This document shows positions 1 through 11,418 of a stretch of 64,000 nucleotides of DNA, piece after piece (within the stretch, counting starts at the first letter, position 1; each line of letters opens with the position of its first letter). A program made the position numbers and the translations under genes. The notes beneath the pieces are model-generated. The model ran no database searches and was not told where the DNA came from. It saw nothing but the letters and a program-made list of their open reading frames with translations. Source of the DNA: Taxillus chinensis (taxonomy: Eukaryota > Streptophyta > Magnoliopsida > Santalales > Loranthaceae); the NCBI GenBank assembly GCA_023512835.1, contig CM042088.1, positions 55,053,579 to 55,117,578 on the forward strand, in the 5' to 3' direction.

Positions 1-1593
1 AGACGAAGAACAAGCTAAAAATGACGATGAACAATACACTGGCGAATCGCAGGTCGCAGGCTTAGTAGTCAGCAGCATGGAGTCGATAGTTAGGAGTCGC
101 AGTATGGAGTCAGCAGCTTCGTAGTCCGGATCAATAATCCGGAGGAGTTAGTCCGGATCGTAGTCCGGAGGAGTTAGTCCGGATCGTAGTCCGGAGTAGT
201 TAGTCCGGATCGTAGTCCGGAGGAGTTAGTCCGGATCGTAGTCCAGGAGTAGTTAGTCCGGATCAGTAGTCCGAAGGAGTTAGTGCGGATCGGTAGTCCG
301 GAGGAGTAGTCTGGATCAGTAGCATCAGTCCGCAGCATCAAATTCGTAGCATCAAATCCGTAGCAGTGATCCGCAACAGTGCAACTGCACTGCACTGGAC
401 ATTTATATTGTAAACCATTATGCCTCTCCACAGTTAAGTATATACTTAAGTTACAATGTAAATAACGAAATACCCCCCATTTGGATTCAAAGAAAAATAC
501 TAGAAAAATTAATTCCCACTCTTTCAAAATGTGAAAATTGGGATTTAGTGTAAAATCTCGGAAAAACCCAAAAGTTCGTAGTGGTGAATTTTTGGAAATT
601 GGGGTTAGACATCTCAGAAAAATTCCCAAAAATCAGATTATCTTATTTATGATATGGGAACCCAATGCCGGGACTTTTAATTTCAAGAAAATAGCTGTTA
701 TGGGTACTTCCTTCATAAATCAATGATTGAGGTTTTACTTGTGAAGATTGGCTACAGTTCCAAGGGAAATGTTGAGAATGACATGTCATACTAATGTTAG
801 TATGTTGGTGTGAGGTATTGGGGCATGGACTCCGTGACTTATTTGGGTTCTCACCGTGATGCACCGATGGTGCTATGTGGTTGACGTGGCAGGCATATGC
901 ACCGATGGCGGGCCGTGTGGCGACCGTGGCCGGGCATATTGCGCCGTGGACAAGCTAAGGCCTGAGTTGAGCCGTTGAGCTCGTGGAGCTAGGGCTAAGT
1001 GCCCTGAGCCGGGATCCCATAGAGGATCGTGGACAAGTTGTCTGTTTAGGCGGTGGGGTCCTGATGTTTGTTTGCAGGCGAGTCCCGATGATTGTGCACA
1101 CTACACACGGCACGAGTACACGAGCATGTAGTATAGACTTGTATGTCCGCATGATGTGGAGTGTTGGGGTCACCTACGAGCTTGTCGCTCACCCCTACTT
1201 GTTGTTTACCTTTTTCAGGTGTGACCCGAGACTAGTGGAGGACTTTCTTCCAGGAGGACGTGCCCACTACTCGATGTATGATACGAGATCGTATTCCGTA
1301 TTGTGTATTGTCTTATGTTTGTATCCCAGGACATGAGTCCAGGTGGACGATTATATTTGCATACTGTTTGTGATGTGATGTCTGTATGACTATTTGACTT
1401 ATTGTATGCATGATAATGTATGGGAAAGTACAGGATTACCCTTGATGTATGACTGTACAGGGTTGCATATTTGAGACAGCACCCGCGGTGTAGTCTCTAT
1501 TGGTGCTAGTCACCAACCCCTTGACCTTTCGGGTGCGGGCAAGGGGAATTCATGTTCCTAGTTCCGGGTTCCCTGGAATTTAGGGGCGTGACA
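1..1593 (-). mobile_element. Long LTR (family A), 3'-truncated by the window edge, reverse orientation
   Basis: This reads on the minus strand as the same long terminal repeat found at 11419-13883. Its start, TGTCACGCCCC on the minus strand, ends at 1593 on the plus strand. The shared blocks run in the same order: the block after the start, with the text about 'ccctggaatttaggggcgtgac'-type sequence, a GTGTAGTGTGCACAATCAT-type block (about 1090-1110), the block around 475-560, and a low-complexity TAGTCCGGA tract. It is probably a solo LTR because copia gag sequence follows directly at 1594. The expected target duplication TTCAG (1594-1598) cannot be tested because the other end lies outside the window. 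Superfamily is inferred only: TGTCACG-type starts and multi-kilobase LTRs are common in Ty3/gypsy elements. Confidence 0.75.
120..330. repeat. Minisatellite of TAGTCCGGATC / GGAGGAGT units inside LTR
   Basis: Short units such as TAGTCCGGATCG and GTCCGGAGGAGT are repeated with small changes over about 200 bp. The matching position of the family-A LTR at about 12613-12860 carries a related but differently expanded tract of CTTCGGACTACGAACT-like units. This looks like a fast-evolving internal minisatellite of that LTR, not a separate repeat. Confidence 0.7.
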
Positions 1594-1793
1594 TTCAGTT
1601 ACTTGTAATCGTGAATGAGATGAAGCGAAATGGTGAAAAACTCGAAAAAGTACGAGTGATAGGAAAGATATTACGATCACTCACACCAAAGTTTGAGTAC
1701 ATAGTGGCGGCCATTAAAGAATCAAAGGATCTGGAGGAGATAAATAAAGAGGAGTTATTGGGCTTTTTTAACTCCACAAACACCGCATTATGA
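1594..1793 (+). pseudogene. Ty1/copia gag fragment (UBN2-type)
   Basis: The plus-strand translation from about 1611 contains NEMKRNGEKL, VIGKILRSLTPKF, and EESKDLE-like text (here KESKDLEEINKEELLGF). This is the typical central part of plant copia gag proteins of the UBN2 family. The reading stops at 1793 and no other element domain follows. The upstream side is cut by the family-A LTR ending at 1593, so that LTR seems to have inserted into an older copia gag. It is a remnant with no expected function. Confidence 0.75.
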
Positions 1794-3186
1794 AGAATGC
1801 AAAAAGTGTAGGCTCCATATCACTAGAGCACTAATAACTGTAAATTTTTTTATTAAATTTGCATGTGATTTACGGGGTTTAATTTAATATTTTATTGAAT
1901 TAATGTATTTTTATAATAGTTTTTCTTAATTTTAATTATTTATTATTTTATTCATTTTTACAGATTTAATATTAATTTTTGTGATTTTTAATGTTAAATT
2001 AATTATTTTAATTTTAATATTATTTCTTTTGGCTTAATTGGTAATTATACTAAGTGATATTTGGATTATTTTTTATATTAATTCTTTGTATTGATTTGCA
2101 ATTGAGATATTAATTTTGATTTTGTTTTGTTATTTTGCATGCATGTGATCGATGGTATTGATTTCTAAATGCAATTGGATACTTGAGAGGAAGAAATCCA
2201 TATGGGCTAAGTTGTGATATTTTGGGCATCACGGTGTGAAGAATTGGAAAGAAGAATTAATGGTGCGGGATCTGCATTGGTTTTTCGCGTAGGTTCGACA
2301 TTCTTATAGCGAGAAGGCTAAGTAGAGGGATTTGCTGAGATCCTTCGTGCGGTTGTTGGGGCTTGGGTTTGGATCTGACTTATAGGCAGCGTAGAGAGAG
2401 ATGAACTAGGAAGGAGGCGGCGATGTTTGTCATTGCATTTTGTGTAAGGGGTTTGTTTGGGTGAACAATGAGTAGAACGGAGAAAAAAAAAAAGATCTCT
2501 TCATAGTAAATCTTTATAAATCGAGAAAAATGGATTTACTTCTACCTTTCCTATTGACATAGTAAATGCAAAGGGAATAAAATTTGACTTCTTTACTATT
2601 TATGTTGAATAAAATATTATTTTACTTAAGTGTTTTTTAATCTAGTCTGTAATTTCCCTAAAAAATATACATAATGATTTATTTTTCGTCAAAATGAATT
2701 ATTATGTTCAAATGACTCATAAAAGATTAAAACATTTACCGTCTGTTAACTACTTAACATTGACAATAAGTTTATTTTGTCTACAAAGAAGAAATTTTTA
2801 CAACTATTTTTATTGCTTTTGCCGTGTTTTTAATATAAAAATGAATCTCTTACTTGGTTTTTTTTTTTTTTGAGGTACCTTAACGTAAACATTGGCGTTT
2901 GGAACAAGTAGAAATTTCCCAAGTAGTTTTTCAAAAAACGTATGATGAAAGAGCAAACATTTCATTTTCTTAGCAGTTAACATTATAAATTATGTGACAG
3001 TAACAAAAGGTTTAATTTCTCTGAAAATAAGAAGAAATTTCTACAACTATTTTTTATTGCTTTTGTCTCATGTATAAACTCGATTTTAGAGAGTGGAGAC
3101 GATGACAAGTGCGGTCATAAAAATTTTGACTGCCAACACACATTTTGCATACACGAATACACTCAAAAACGTAACCGGTGCAGAGC
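1794..3186. other. AT-rich intergenic sequence, no gene seen
   Basis: About 1.4 kb downstream of the MYB gene. It starts with a strongly AT-rich tract (1830-2110), then a patch of mixed composition at 2160-2480 without a long reading frame, then AT-rich sequence up to the MYB stop codon. The 3' untranslated region of the MYB gene must lie at the right end of this stretch, but I cannot place the poly(A) site. Confidence 0.6.
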
Positions 3187-3930
3187 TTACGAACGCATCC
3201 TACACATGTCCAGCCTCGACATGTAATCTCTCACTTCTTTCCTGATCATCTTCTGCAACGCAAACAGAAACTCAGGACCAAACCTCGTACTCTGCTGTTC
3301 TTCTTCACTCCAACTATGGATGGACTCGCCCGTAGGGGAACCAGACACACCCGAGTCGTCCGTCGTAGGAATCGGAGGCGAAAGGGTTAGGCCGGTAAAC
3401 GGATCGCCCTTCTTCTCAACCGGCAACTTCCAATCCGAACCCTGCGAGGTCGAATCATTTCTCAAACCTGCTGACACCCACGTCGTCGACGTCGGACTCG
3501 GGTGACTAAGATCCGACCCGGAAAGGCTCGCCAGCCGCTTCTCCGGCCTGCAGGCAGCGTGAAAACAACCATCGTCCTCGACCAACGAGGAGTACTTTCT
3601 CTTGAGGGTCGAGTTCCAGTGATTCTTGATGGCGTTGTCGGTCCGACCGCTGAGGAGTTTGGCGATGGTGGCCCACATGTTGCCGTACTTGGCGTGCGCG
3701 CTGCCGATGATATCGTCCTCCTCCGCAGTGAACGGTCGGTGCTCCACCGCTGGCGAGAGCTGGTTGCACCACCGGAGGCGGCAGGACTTGCCAGACCTAC
3801 CGGGAATGGATTTGCTTATGAGAGACCAGTTCCGAGGCCCGTGGATCTGAACCAGTTTCCGCAACGCCTCGTCCTCGTCCGCGCTCCACGGCCCTCTGAT
3901 CCGATCCAGATCTCCGTTCGAAACCACCAT
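3187..3930 (-). CDS. R2R3-MYB transcription factor, subgroup 22 (MYB44/70/73/77-like)
   Basis: An intact, intronless 247-residue protein. It is a nuclear DNA-binding regulator by family knowledge; Arabidopsis relatives act in ABA, auxin and stress responses. R2 spans about residues 10-61 ([15 protein letters not shown], then [21 protein letters not shown]) and R3 about 62-112 ([20 protein letters not shown], then [19 protein letters not shown]). The tryptophan spacing is normal, with the usual non-Trp first position in R3. Past the DNA-binding part are [10 protein letters not shown], matching the subgroup-22 TGLxxSP motif, and near the C-terminus [15 protein letters not shown], matching the second subgroup motif. 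The start is ATG at 3930; the frame runs 12 nt further to a TTG but has no earlier ATG. Lack of introns fits this subgroup. GC content is far higher than its flanks, as is usual here. The exact orthologue among MYB44/70/73/77 is not resolved. Confidence 0.93.
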   Translation of the reverse strand: MVVSNGDLDRIRGPWSADEDEALRKLVQIHGPRNWSLISKSIPGRSGKSCRLRWCNQLSPAVEHRPFTAEEDDIIGSAHAKYGNMWATIAKLLSGRTDNAIKNHWNSTLKRKYSSLVEDDGCFHAACRPEKRLASLSGSDLSHPSPTSTTWVSAGLRNDSTSQGSDWKLPVEKKGDPFTGLTLSPPIPTTDDSGVSGSPTGESIHSWSEEEQQSTRFGPEFLFALQKMIRKEVRDYMSRLDMCRMRS

Positions 3931-4071
3931 TTTTTTTTTCAAATAATATAAGAAAATCAGATGTTGATGATATTGAATAACAATACCAATTCAAAACTAA
4001 CGACGAAATCGAAAAAAAGGGACACGACTTTGAGGTTGACGATGAGTAGCGACGGATATGTGGTGGTGGGG

Positions 4072-4079
4072 TTTATAAA
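4072..4079 (-). promoter_or_regulatory. Candidate TATA box of the MYB gene
   Basis: On the minus strand TTTATAAA lies about 142 bp upstream of the MYB start codon, in an otherwise GC-rich stretch. Position and context fit a plant TATA box and imply a 5' leader of roughly 110 nt. Inference from position only. Confidence 0.5.
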
Positions 4080-6143
4080 GGGCGGGTATAGGTAACTGGA
4101 AGTGGTAGCGCCGGTTAACGGAAAGCAGGTATAAAGAGCGTTTTGGGTTACGGGGTTACGGGCTATGCAGGTCAGGCGGTAATTAATAGGGACACAGCTG
4201 TAGGTTGTTAATTAATAATAATTATAAAAAGCTAATTAGCGATTTGAAATTAGGAGGAAGGTTCCCATCCCATGCAACCTCGAGGAAGCTGCGGGTACGT
4301 AGGCGATGGGGTGGAAACTGGAAAGTACATAAATGCTGTTCTGGCATAAAAAGCAGATACACTTACTTTTTGAATTCCCGTGATTTAACCTAACTGTATG
4401 TTATCAGCGTACAGTCTAATTTGTTTTTTGAGATTAGTGAAACTAATTATAGGGGAGACATATCCTTGTATCTGATCATAAATATAGGGCACCGTCCGTA
4501 CTCGCAATCTGGCCGACACGAGGGTGTTTCAAATGGTTCACGGTTCTTTTTGGCAAGGTAAGATCTGTTTCGATTAAAAAAAAAGAGAGACGTACAAGGA
4601 GTTGTGTTATATCACGAAATATTATCCTTTAAAAAAAACAAGATGTCAATATATTGGCTCATAGAAGACAAAAATGATCCAGATAATACAAAAACAAGAC
4701 AGCATCGTCTCAGGGAAAAATCAACCAAAAGTATTATGTAATAATATATATTAATTAATGGTATAACACACATTTATTTGTCAATAACTTTTAATGTTCA
4801 CCAATCACCATGCCACAATATTTGCCGCGCTGTATTTTTTTAAATTTTGTTTTCTTATTTTTTAATAATGTTCACGGTAGGGTAGACCGTCCTTTTTTTT
4901 TTCCATCACTAAAATCCTTTCTAACCAATGAACGGAAGTTTCGAACTCACAACTTTATCCACTGCTTGTTTAAAATTAATTCTTCTAAAAAAACGAAAAT
5001 GATCATTTTTTTTATTTTAACAAACTATTTTTAAAAAATTTATTTTTTAATCTCTCTATTTTAACTATTTATCCATTTAAAAAATATTTTAAATATTTAT
5101 TTCGTCTTTTAAATTAAAATTAAGTATGATGAGATAAAAAATAAAAAAGAAAATATGTTAAAAGAAAATATAAAATTTTAATAAATAAAGAATAATAATA
5201 TTTGATTAAATTTAAAAATTATTTTTTTTTAAAAAAAATATTTATAATAGGAAATTTTAAAAGTATAATTTTACGTATTTTGTTAAACTAATTTTTGAAA
5301 TTAACAAAAATAAAGTAATTACAAGGACGTCCGCAGATAAAATAATTGCGGGCGCCAGTAAAATTATAAGCACAAATAATAATTTGTTTTTAATTTTTTT
5401 TTAAAGATATATAACACCGTATGACTGTAATGACCTCTTTTGCCAGTTGATCGCATTGTTTATGTATTGGTTTTATCAAATATTTTGTATCTTGGAGTTT
5501 GAATGTTTGATTGATTATTATTTATTTTGGATACCCTTTTACTTCTCTATGTTACATCATTTAATACATTTGTTTTCACGTTAGGATCGGAATGACCATT
5601 TAAACCTGCCCACCTTATAGAGTGTGTGTGTGATGATATATTATAAATGTGTAGATAATCTTTAACATTAGAATTTAAATATATATTATTGGATTTTGTA
5701 TATAATTTTTATTTAATTGTATCAATTTACTGTAATAAAATTATAGTTAAATAAAAATTAGATCAATATCATTATTTATGCTAGTTTAGATTGAACGTGC
5801 ACATGGTTTACACATTTTTCATTTACCATAATTATATAGGAACGCTAATTGAAAAAGAAGTGCAATGAACCCAGAATACATATTTATTATATATAACATA
5901 TTTTAAATATATGTTATATCTATATTTATATCAATTTAATAAATAAAAGAGAGAGTGTGTGTGTATGATATAAATCAATATATTATATCTCAAGTATATT
6001 TTATATATGTATTAAATATCTGTATAAAAATGATTTACATAAATTGATTATATAAATAGTTATATTTACAGTAATAATAATTATATATATAAGGAATATA
6101 TATTATAAATAGAAAAATTTTGCAATTCTAACATCTGAAGATT
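4080..6143. other. AT-rich intergenic DNA upstream of MYB
   Basis: The first few hundred bases are the MYB promoter region. From about 4730 on the sequence is very AT-rich with many homopolymer runs, and between 5640 and 6120 it is largely TA-rich low complexity. No coding signal, RNA gene or clear mobile element was recognised. Confidence 0.6.
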
Positions 6144-6739
6144 TAGGCTATGTTTGGTGCCTATTTTTGTTTTCTATTTTGAAAACACTTTTTTGAAAAC
6201 TGCATTTTAAAATTGTTTTCTGTGTAATTAGAAACACTTGTTTTTGTTTGGTAATTGTTTGGGGGGGGGGGGGGGGGGGGGTATCACAGCGGCCGGCAGG
6301 GAACTGGGAGGCTATCATTGCAGCGGGCAGCGCGGGAGGGGGGAGGACGATCCATCAGGAGGTGCTGTCGCAGGGCAGGCACTACGTCATGCGGGGGGAT
6401 TCGTCGCCAAGGGAGGTCGCAGGCGCGCTAGCGCGAGGCGGGGGATGGGTCACGGGGCGGGGGGAGTGGAGGAGGAGAAGGAGGCTGCAGCGGTTGGTGG
6501 TGGGTGGCGAGGTAGCGTGCAGGGAGGGCTGGGGGCATCGTCGACGCAGCATGCAGGGAGGCAGTGTGGACTCATTGACTGAAAACAGGGGAGAACAAAC
6601 GGAAACAACCTTGTGATGTTTTCGTGAATTTGTTTTCGAAAATACAAAGTAAAAACGGGAACCAAACAAAAACTTAAAGTCATTTTCTGTATTAAAATAC
6701 AGAAAACCGATTTTCAAAACACTCACCAAACACGTTCTT
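6144..6739. mobile_element. Candidate nonautonomous TIR element with a GC-rich interior
   Basis: The left end (GGCTATGTTTGGTG at about 6146-6159) and the inverted right end (CACCAAACACGTTC at about 6724-6737) are similar. Both are followed inwards by matching AT-rich text with TTTTCTGT, GAAAAC and TTTTTGTTTGGT blocks, giving arms of about 110 bp. The interior (about 6261-6590) is strikingly GC-rich: it begins with a run of 21 G and continues with GGGGAGG/GGCGGG-rich sequence unlike anything nearby. The overlapping reading frames there (G-, R-rich) resemble no family I know and look like composition artefacts. TTTGG-containing ends are common in hAT-type MITEs, but I could not confirm a target duplication. 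Confidence 0.5.
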
Positions 6740-7983
6740 ACACTTTATTTATAGAGATTGTGTTTTAGGGTAACCTTTTCGAGATAGCCATTTTTTGCAG
6801 ATAAAAATTATATGGATGGTAATGTGTTTCTTGATAAGAGCATTTTGATTTTAATTACATTCAATTTGGAGTTCAAGATCATGAAGGATAATTTAAATAG
6901 CCTACTAGACTGCTTGAAGCAATTTGGGATTGATAAATAACTTTTGCTCAACATGGAAGGTCAAAACGTGCTAGAAGTGGTGTCAACCTAGTCGACGCAA
7001 GTGGTCGATGCGTTGTTATGGTTGGCGTTGACCACATTTTGGCTTATTTGACATGTTTCAACGTTGTTTTGTCTTTTAAATGTGATAAGACTAACTGTTT
7101 TGCAATTTTAATGAATCATAAGGCTAGTTTTAGATTCTATAGCTTCTCTTAAGGGCTCTTAGGCGTGCTAGAACATGGAGAATGAAAGGAGGAAGGTTAT
7201 TGACATGAGAATTGGCTTTTACATTTTGCTTCAATGTGTTTCTCTTTGAGGTAGGTGGTTTTACTCTTCACCCTTCCTATATCTCTTATATCTATAGGGT
7301 TAAGGTATTGATGTCAGAATTGACTTGAAATACTTAGGGAATGATAAATAACACTCTAGGATGTGAAACCCTAAGCGATAGGTTGAATTGAGTTTTTTTT
7401 GAAACCCTATGGCTCATTGATTTTAATCTATAGAAACCCTAGGTGGGGTGGCTTGTCATGTGGTTATGTGGAGAACTAGTTAGATGGTTAGTTGGGAGGT
7501 TAGAGTTTTGTTCAAATTCCCTCTCCCCCTAGCTTGGTGCGGTATGAGGGTAATCTTTAAGGTTCCTTTAGTTGATTCTATTAACTCATTGACTGTGTTT
7601 ACTGGTATATTATTTGTTTTCTATGGTTTGGATTTCCTCTAATGATTGATATTTCTAGCATATTGTGCTATAGATGATGAACCCAGTGACATGGTATTAT
7701 GTATCACAAACGTTTTATAAGTTGAAGAAATTTCCAAAGAAAGGGTAACACTAGCCCCTCCTCCCTTTACGTTTGTGATTTTTAGCATTGTTGAACTACA
7801 AACACAATATCTCTCTTCCTCTCACACATATACGAGACTTTCATGCCCCCTTTGATTTTGTGCAATTAGGTTTAGATCAAAGAGAAAGAGAAATGAGATC
7901 GAGAGACAAAAAAGAGCAACAAGAGAGACAGAAAAGGGTAACGAGAGAGACAAAAATTAATTGAGGGAAGACTAACCATGCCT
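6740..7983. other. Intergenic sequence, no gene seen
   Basis: About 1.2 kb of moderately AT-rich sequence between the TIR candidate and the copia insertion. No frame of useful length, no repeat structure and no RNA gene were recognised. GAGAGA-rich text at 7880-7960 is low complexity. Confidence 0.5.
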
Positions 7984-7988
7984 GCTAC

Positions 7989-8226
7989 TGATAAAAAGAG
8001 GTTGTGATCCTCTTGTTTTCTCTTGTTTATTCATAGGATACGTTCCAGCATATATACAACATCCATAAAGGCTAAATAAAGTATTACATTTAAGAACATA
8101 TATACAAATATTACGCTCATAATTCCTAACCAAAATGAGGAAAGAAATCATGATGACAATTCGCCAATAATATCCAATGAAATAAGGAAGCATATAATTG
8201 TGGTTGGTTAGCAAATCTCTCCAATA
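7989..8226 (-). repeat. 3' LTR of copia I
   Basis: 238-bp direct repeat of 18915-19151. On the minus strand it begins TATTGGAGAG and ends TTTTTATCA, so the first dinucleotide is TA rather than the usual TG; both copies share this, so it is not a private mutation. The polypurine tract on the minus strand abuts it at 8227. Confidence 0.93.
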
Positions 8227-8233
8227 CCCCCCC

Positions 8234-11200
8234 TCAAGTGGGAGCGTGAGGATCCGGAATGCCCAACTTGCAAAGGAGGAAGTCAAATTGGCGGGTTCCC
8301 AAAGCCTTTGTAAAAATGTCGGGAAGTTGCATAGACGTATGAACATACATGGGGAAGATGGCACCAAGGTGGACTGCATCGCGGACGAGATGACAATCGA
8401 CTATGCTTGGTGTGTTCATGAAAAATAGGATTAGCAGCAATGTGCAAAGCTGCTTGATTATCACAATATTGAGACACATGACTTGAATGCGGCACACTAA
8501 GAGTGGCCAACAAACCGATGAGCCAAGATAATTCACAAGTGGTGGTGGCCATGGACCGATATTCCGCTTCAGCCGAGGAGCGAGACACTGTCTATTGCTT
8601 CTTGGTTTTCCAAGAGATGGGCGAGGTGCCCAAAAGAACAAAATAGCTAGTCAAAGAGCACCGTGTCAATGGACATCCAGCCCAATTGGAATCACAATAG
8701 GCATACAATTTTAGGTCGCAATCTGCACGTAAAAGAATACCTTGATGGGGATGCCCTTTCAAATAACAGATAACTCTCAAGGCGGCTTCCCAATGGTCAA
8801 CTTTCGGGTGTTGCATGAATTGCGCAAGAATATGCACACAATAAGAGAGTTCAGGCCGAGTAATCGTTAAGTAAATGAGGCGCCCAACCAAACGTCTGTA
8901 CTTCTTAGGATCACACAAGTCATCACTTACAGAAAGTGCTAATGTATGATTTTGTTCAAGAGGGGTCCTAGCCGGCTTAGCACCCAACAAACCGGTCTCG
9001 GAAATAATGTCTAAGGCATACTTACGCTGACACAAGAAAATACCTTCTGCGTTTCACGCAACTTCAATCCCCAAGAAATATTTTAATTTCCCCAAATCTT
9101 TCATATGAAAACATCGACTCAAATAATCTTTGAATCTTTTGCACAGCCACTCCATCATTATCAGAGATAATCAAATCATCAACATAAATGAAAACGTGGA
9201 GTTGAAGATGCCTTTTCGTATAAGTAAACAATGAGTAATCAGAGAACGATTGGTGAAAACCATACCTAGTCAGGGCTGCAGGGAACTTGGCATACCAACA
9301 TCTTGGTGCTTGGCGCAAACCATATAATGACTTGCGAAGTTAACACACCTTACTAGGTGTGGGCGAAGAAAAACCAGGTGGTATCTTCATATATACCTCT
9401 GCATTCAACTCCCCATGTAAGAAGGCATTGTGGACATCCATCTGATGCAGGTCCCATTATCGCGCTGCTGCAACAGCAAGAAATGTTCGTACAGTGACCA
9501 TCTTTGCAGTTGGGGCAAAAGTCTCGATGTAATCTAGACCTTCGACTTGGTTGCTTCCAAGAATAACCAAGCGTGCCTTACATCGCTCAATGCTACCATC
9601 GGAATTATATTTAATCTTGTATACCCATTTATTCCCGATGGCTTTTTTGCCAAGAGGCAAGTCTTCTACTGTCCATGTTCCATTATCCTCAAGGGCCTGT
9701 ATCTCTGTATGCATCGTCACTTGCCAACGAACATCTTTGACAGCCTCAGTATAATTTCAAGGTTCACACCCTATAGTGATAGCTGCTAGAAAAGAGCGAT
9801 GTTGTATAGAGAAGTTATCACAATTCACATAATGTGCTATAAAGTAACATGTACCTGAGGATTTTGATTAGAATGATGAACTGACGAAGGGGCTTACTCG
9901 AGCGGTATGTGTCACAAAGTCCTTCAAACGTGTAGAAGGCTGCTTAACCTATTTCCCTCTCCCGAGTTAGTCCTCTAACATCGTGATGACATCTCCATCA
10001 TTACCCCCCATGTCTTGCACTCTAACATGCTCATCAACAGATGTTTCTGCAAACTCATGAGTATTCACTCTATGCTCTACATCCAAAATTGGAGCTTGCT
10101 GTTCCTCTAATGCTATCAACATATTTGAGTTCGTATTGTCAACTGAGCAATCAACAATCCCATTCTCAATGACAACATAGTTTGAAAGATTAGAGGAATA
10201 TGGAAACTGTGCTTCAATGAAGACAACATCTCATGAAATCAAATATTCGCCACGTTCCAAATCATATAACCTCCAACCTTGCTTACTGAATGGATAACCA
10301 ACAAAAATACACTTTCGGCTGCAACTAGAAAATTTATCTTTACTCCTATTTTGGTCGTGAACATAACATAAATACCCAAAAGTTCGAATGTGTTTATATG
10401 TAGGTACCTGGCCATATAACATCTCATACGGCATTTTTCCATTCAAGGGAATAAAGGGTGTCCTGTTTATCAAATAGCCTGTTGTAAGAACACATTCACC
10501 CCAAAACTCAATAGGCAAATGTGCTTGGAAGCGCAAGGCTCTTGCAACATTCAGAATGTGGCGATGTTTTTTTTCAACGCGACCATTTTGTTGAGGCGTC
10601 CCAACACAAGAAGTTTGATTCACAATCCCAAGCTCTAAAAAGTGGTTTTTTAAACATATAAACTCAACACTATTATCACTTCGAACAATTTTCACGTCCT
10701 TTGCAAACTGTCTTCTCACCATGGTAATGAAATTTTGAAAGACACACGCAACCTCATCCTTTCTATTCAACAAATATATCCACACTGCACGTGAATGGTC
10801 ATCAACGATAGTCAAGAAATAGACAGCACCACAAGAAGCAGGAACCCTGCAAGGTCCCCACAAATCACAATGAATCAAAGCAAAGCACTCTACAGCTTTA
10901 TTATTACTAGAATAAAATATTTCTTGGGTCTGCTTAGCTCTAAAATAAACATCACAAAACTTGTTCTCAACGTTGTCACTTTTGCTACCACTATTATATT
11001 CAGGAAGCAAAATTACTATTTTAGGAGAGGGATGCCCCACTTTTCTATGCCACAGTTCATAAGATGCAACACTGGTTGTTTGGAAAGCACGAACATTATC
11101 CACTCCCTTGAGAAAATAAAGCCCCCTGCGTTGTTCACCCGCTCCAATCAGCATCCTCGAAGTATGGTCCTGTATAGCACAAACCTTATTAGTGAATTGA

Positions 11201-11413
11201 ACAACTAAATTAGAATCATCAAGTAGTTATGACATGCAAATCAGATTGCACTTCAATTTAGGCACAAAAAGTACACGTTGCAACTTTAATGTTTTTCCAA
11301 ATATCACGGTTCCTTCTTTCAAAGCCATAGTCTCCGCTCCATTTGGCAACCCAACCGAGCATGGTACGATTTCATGCACATCATGCAAACATTCATACGT
11401 ACTAGTCATATGG
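8234..11413 (-). pseudogene. Copia I polyprotein: integrase, reverse transcriptase, RNase H (broken)
   Basis: Reading downward on the minus strand: post-protease text (GLPNGAETMALKEG, then LFVPKLKCNLICMS) at 11413-11227; integrase at about 11154-10231 with a GAG-pre-integrase block (ELWHRKVGHPSP), catalytic-core text DLWGPCRVPASCGA, FLTIVDDHSRAVW and TPQQNGRVEKKHRHIL, and CFVGY-type text at the end; then reverse transcriptase in pieces at 9720-9457, 9318-9064 and 9035-8592 (NKWVYKIKYN, FIYVDDLI, IYLTITRPELSY), and RNase H at 8588-8234 (SSAEAEYRSMA). The reading frame changes or stops between these pieces, so no functional polyprotein can be made. The upstream part is displaced beyond the inserted LTRs. 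Confidence 0.92.
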
Positions 11414-11418
11414 TGTGA

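Noticed and set aside
6238..6616. Overlapping Gly/Arg-rich frames in the GC-rich island
   Set aside because: Several frames are open at once because stop codons are rare in GC-rich sequence; no conserved domain or start context.
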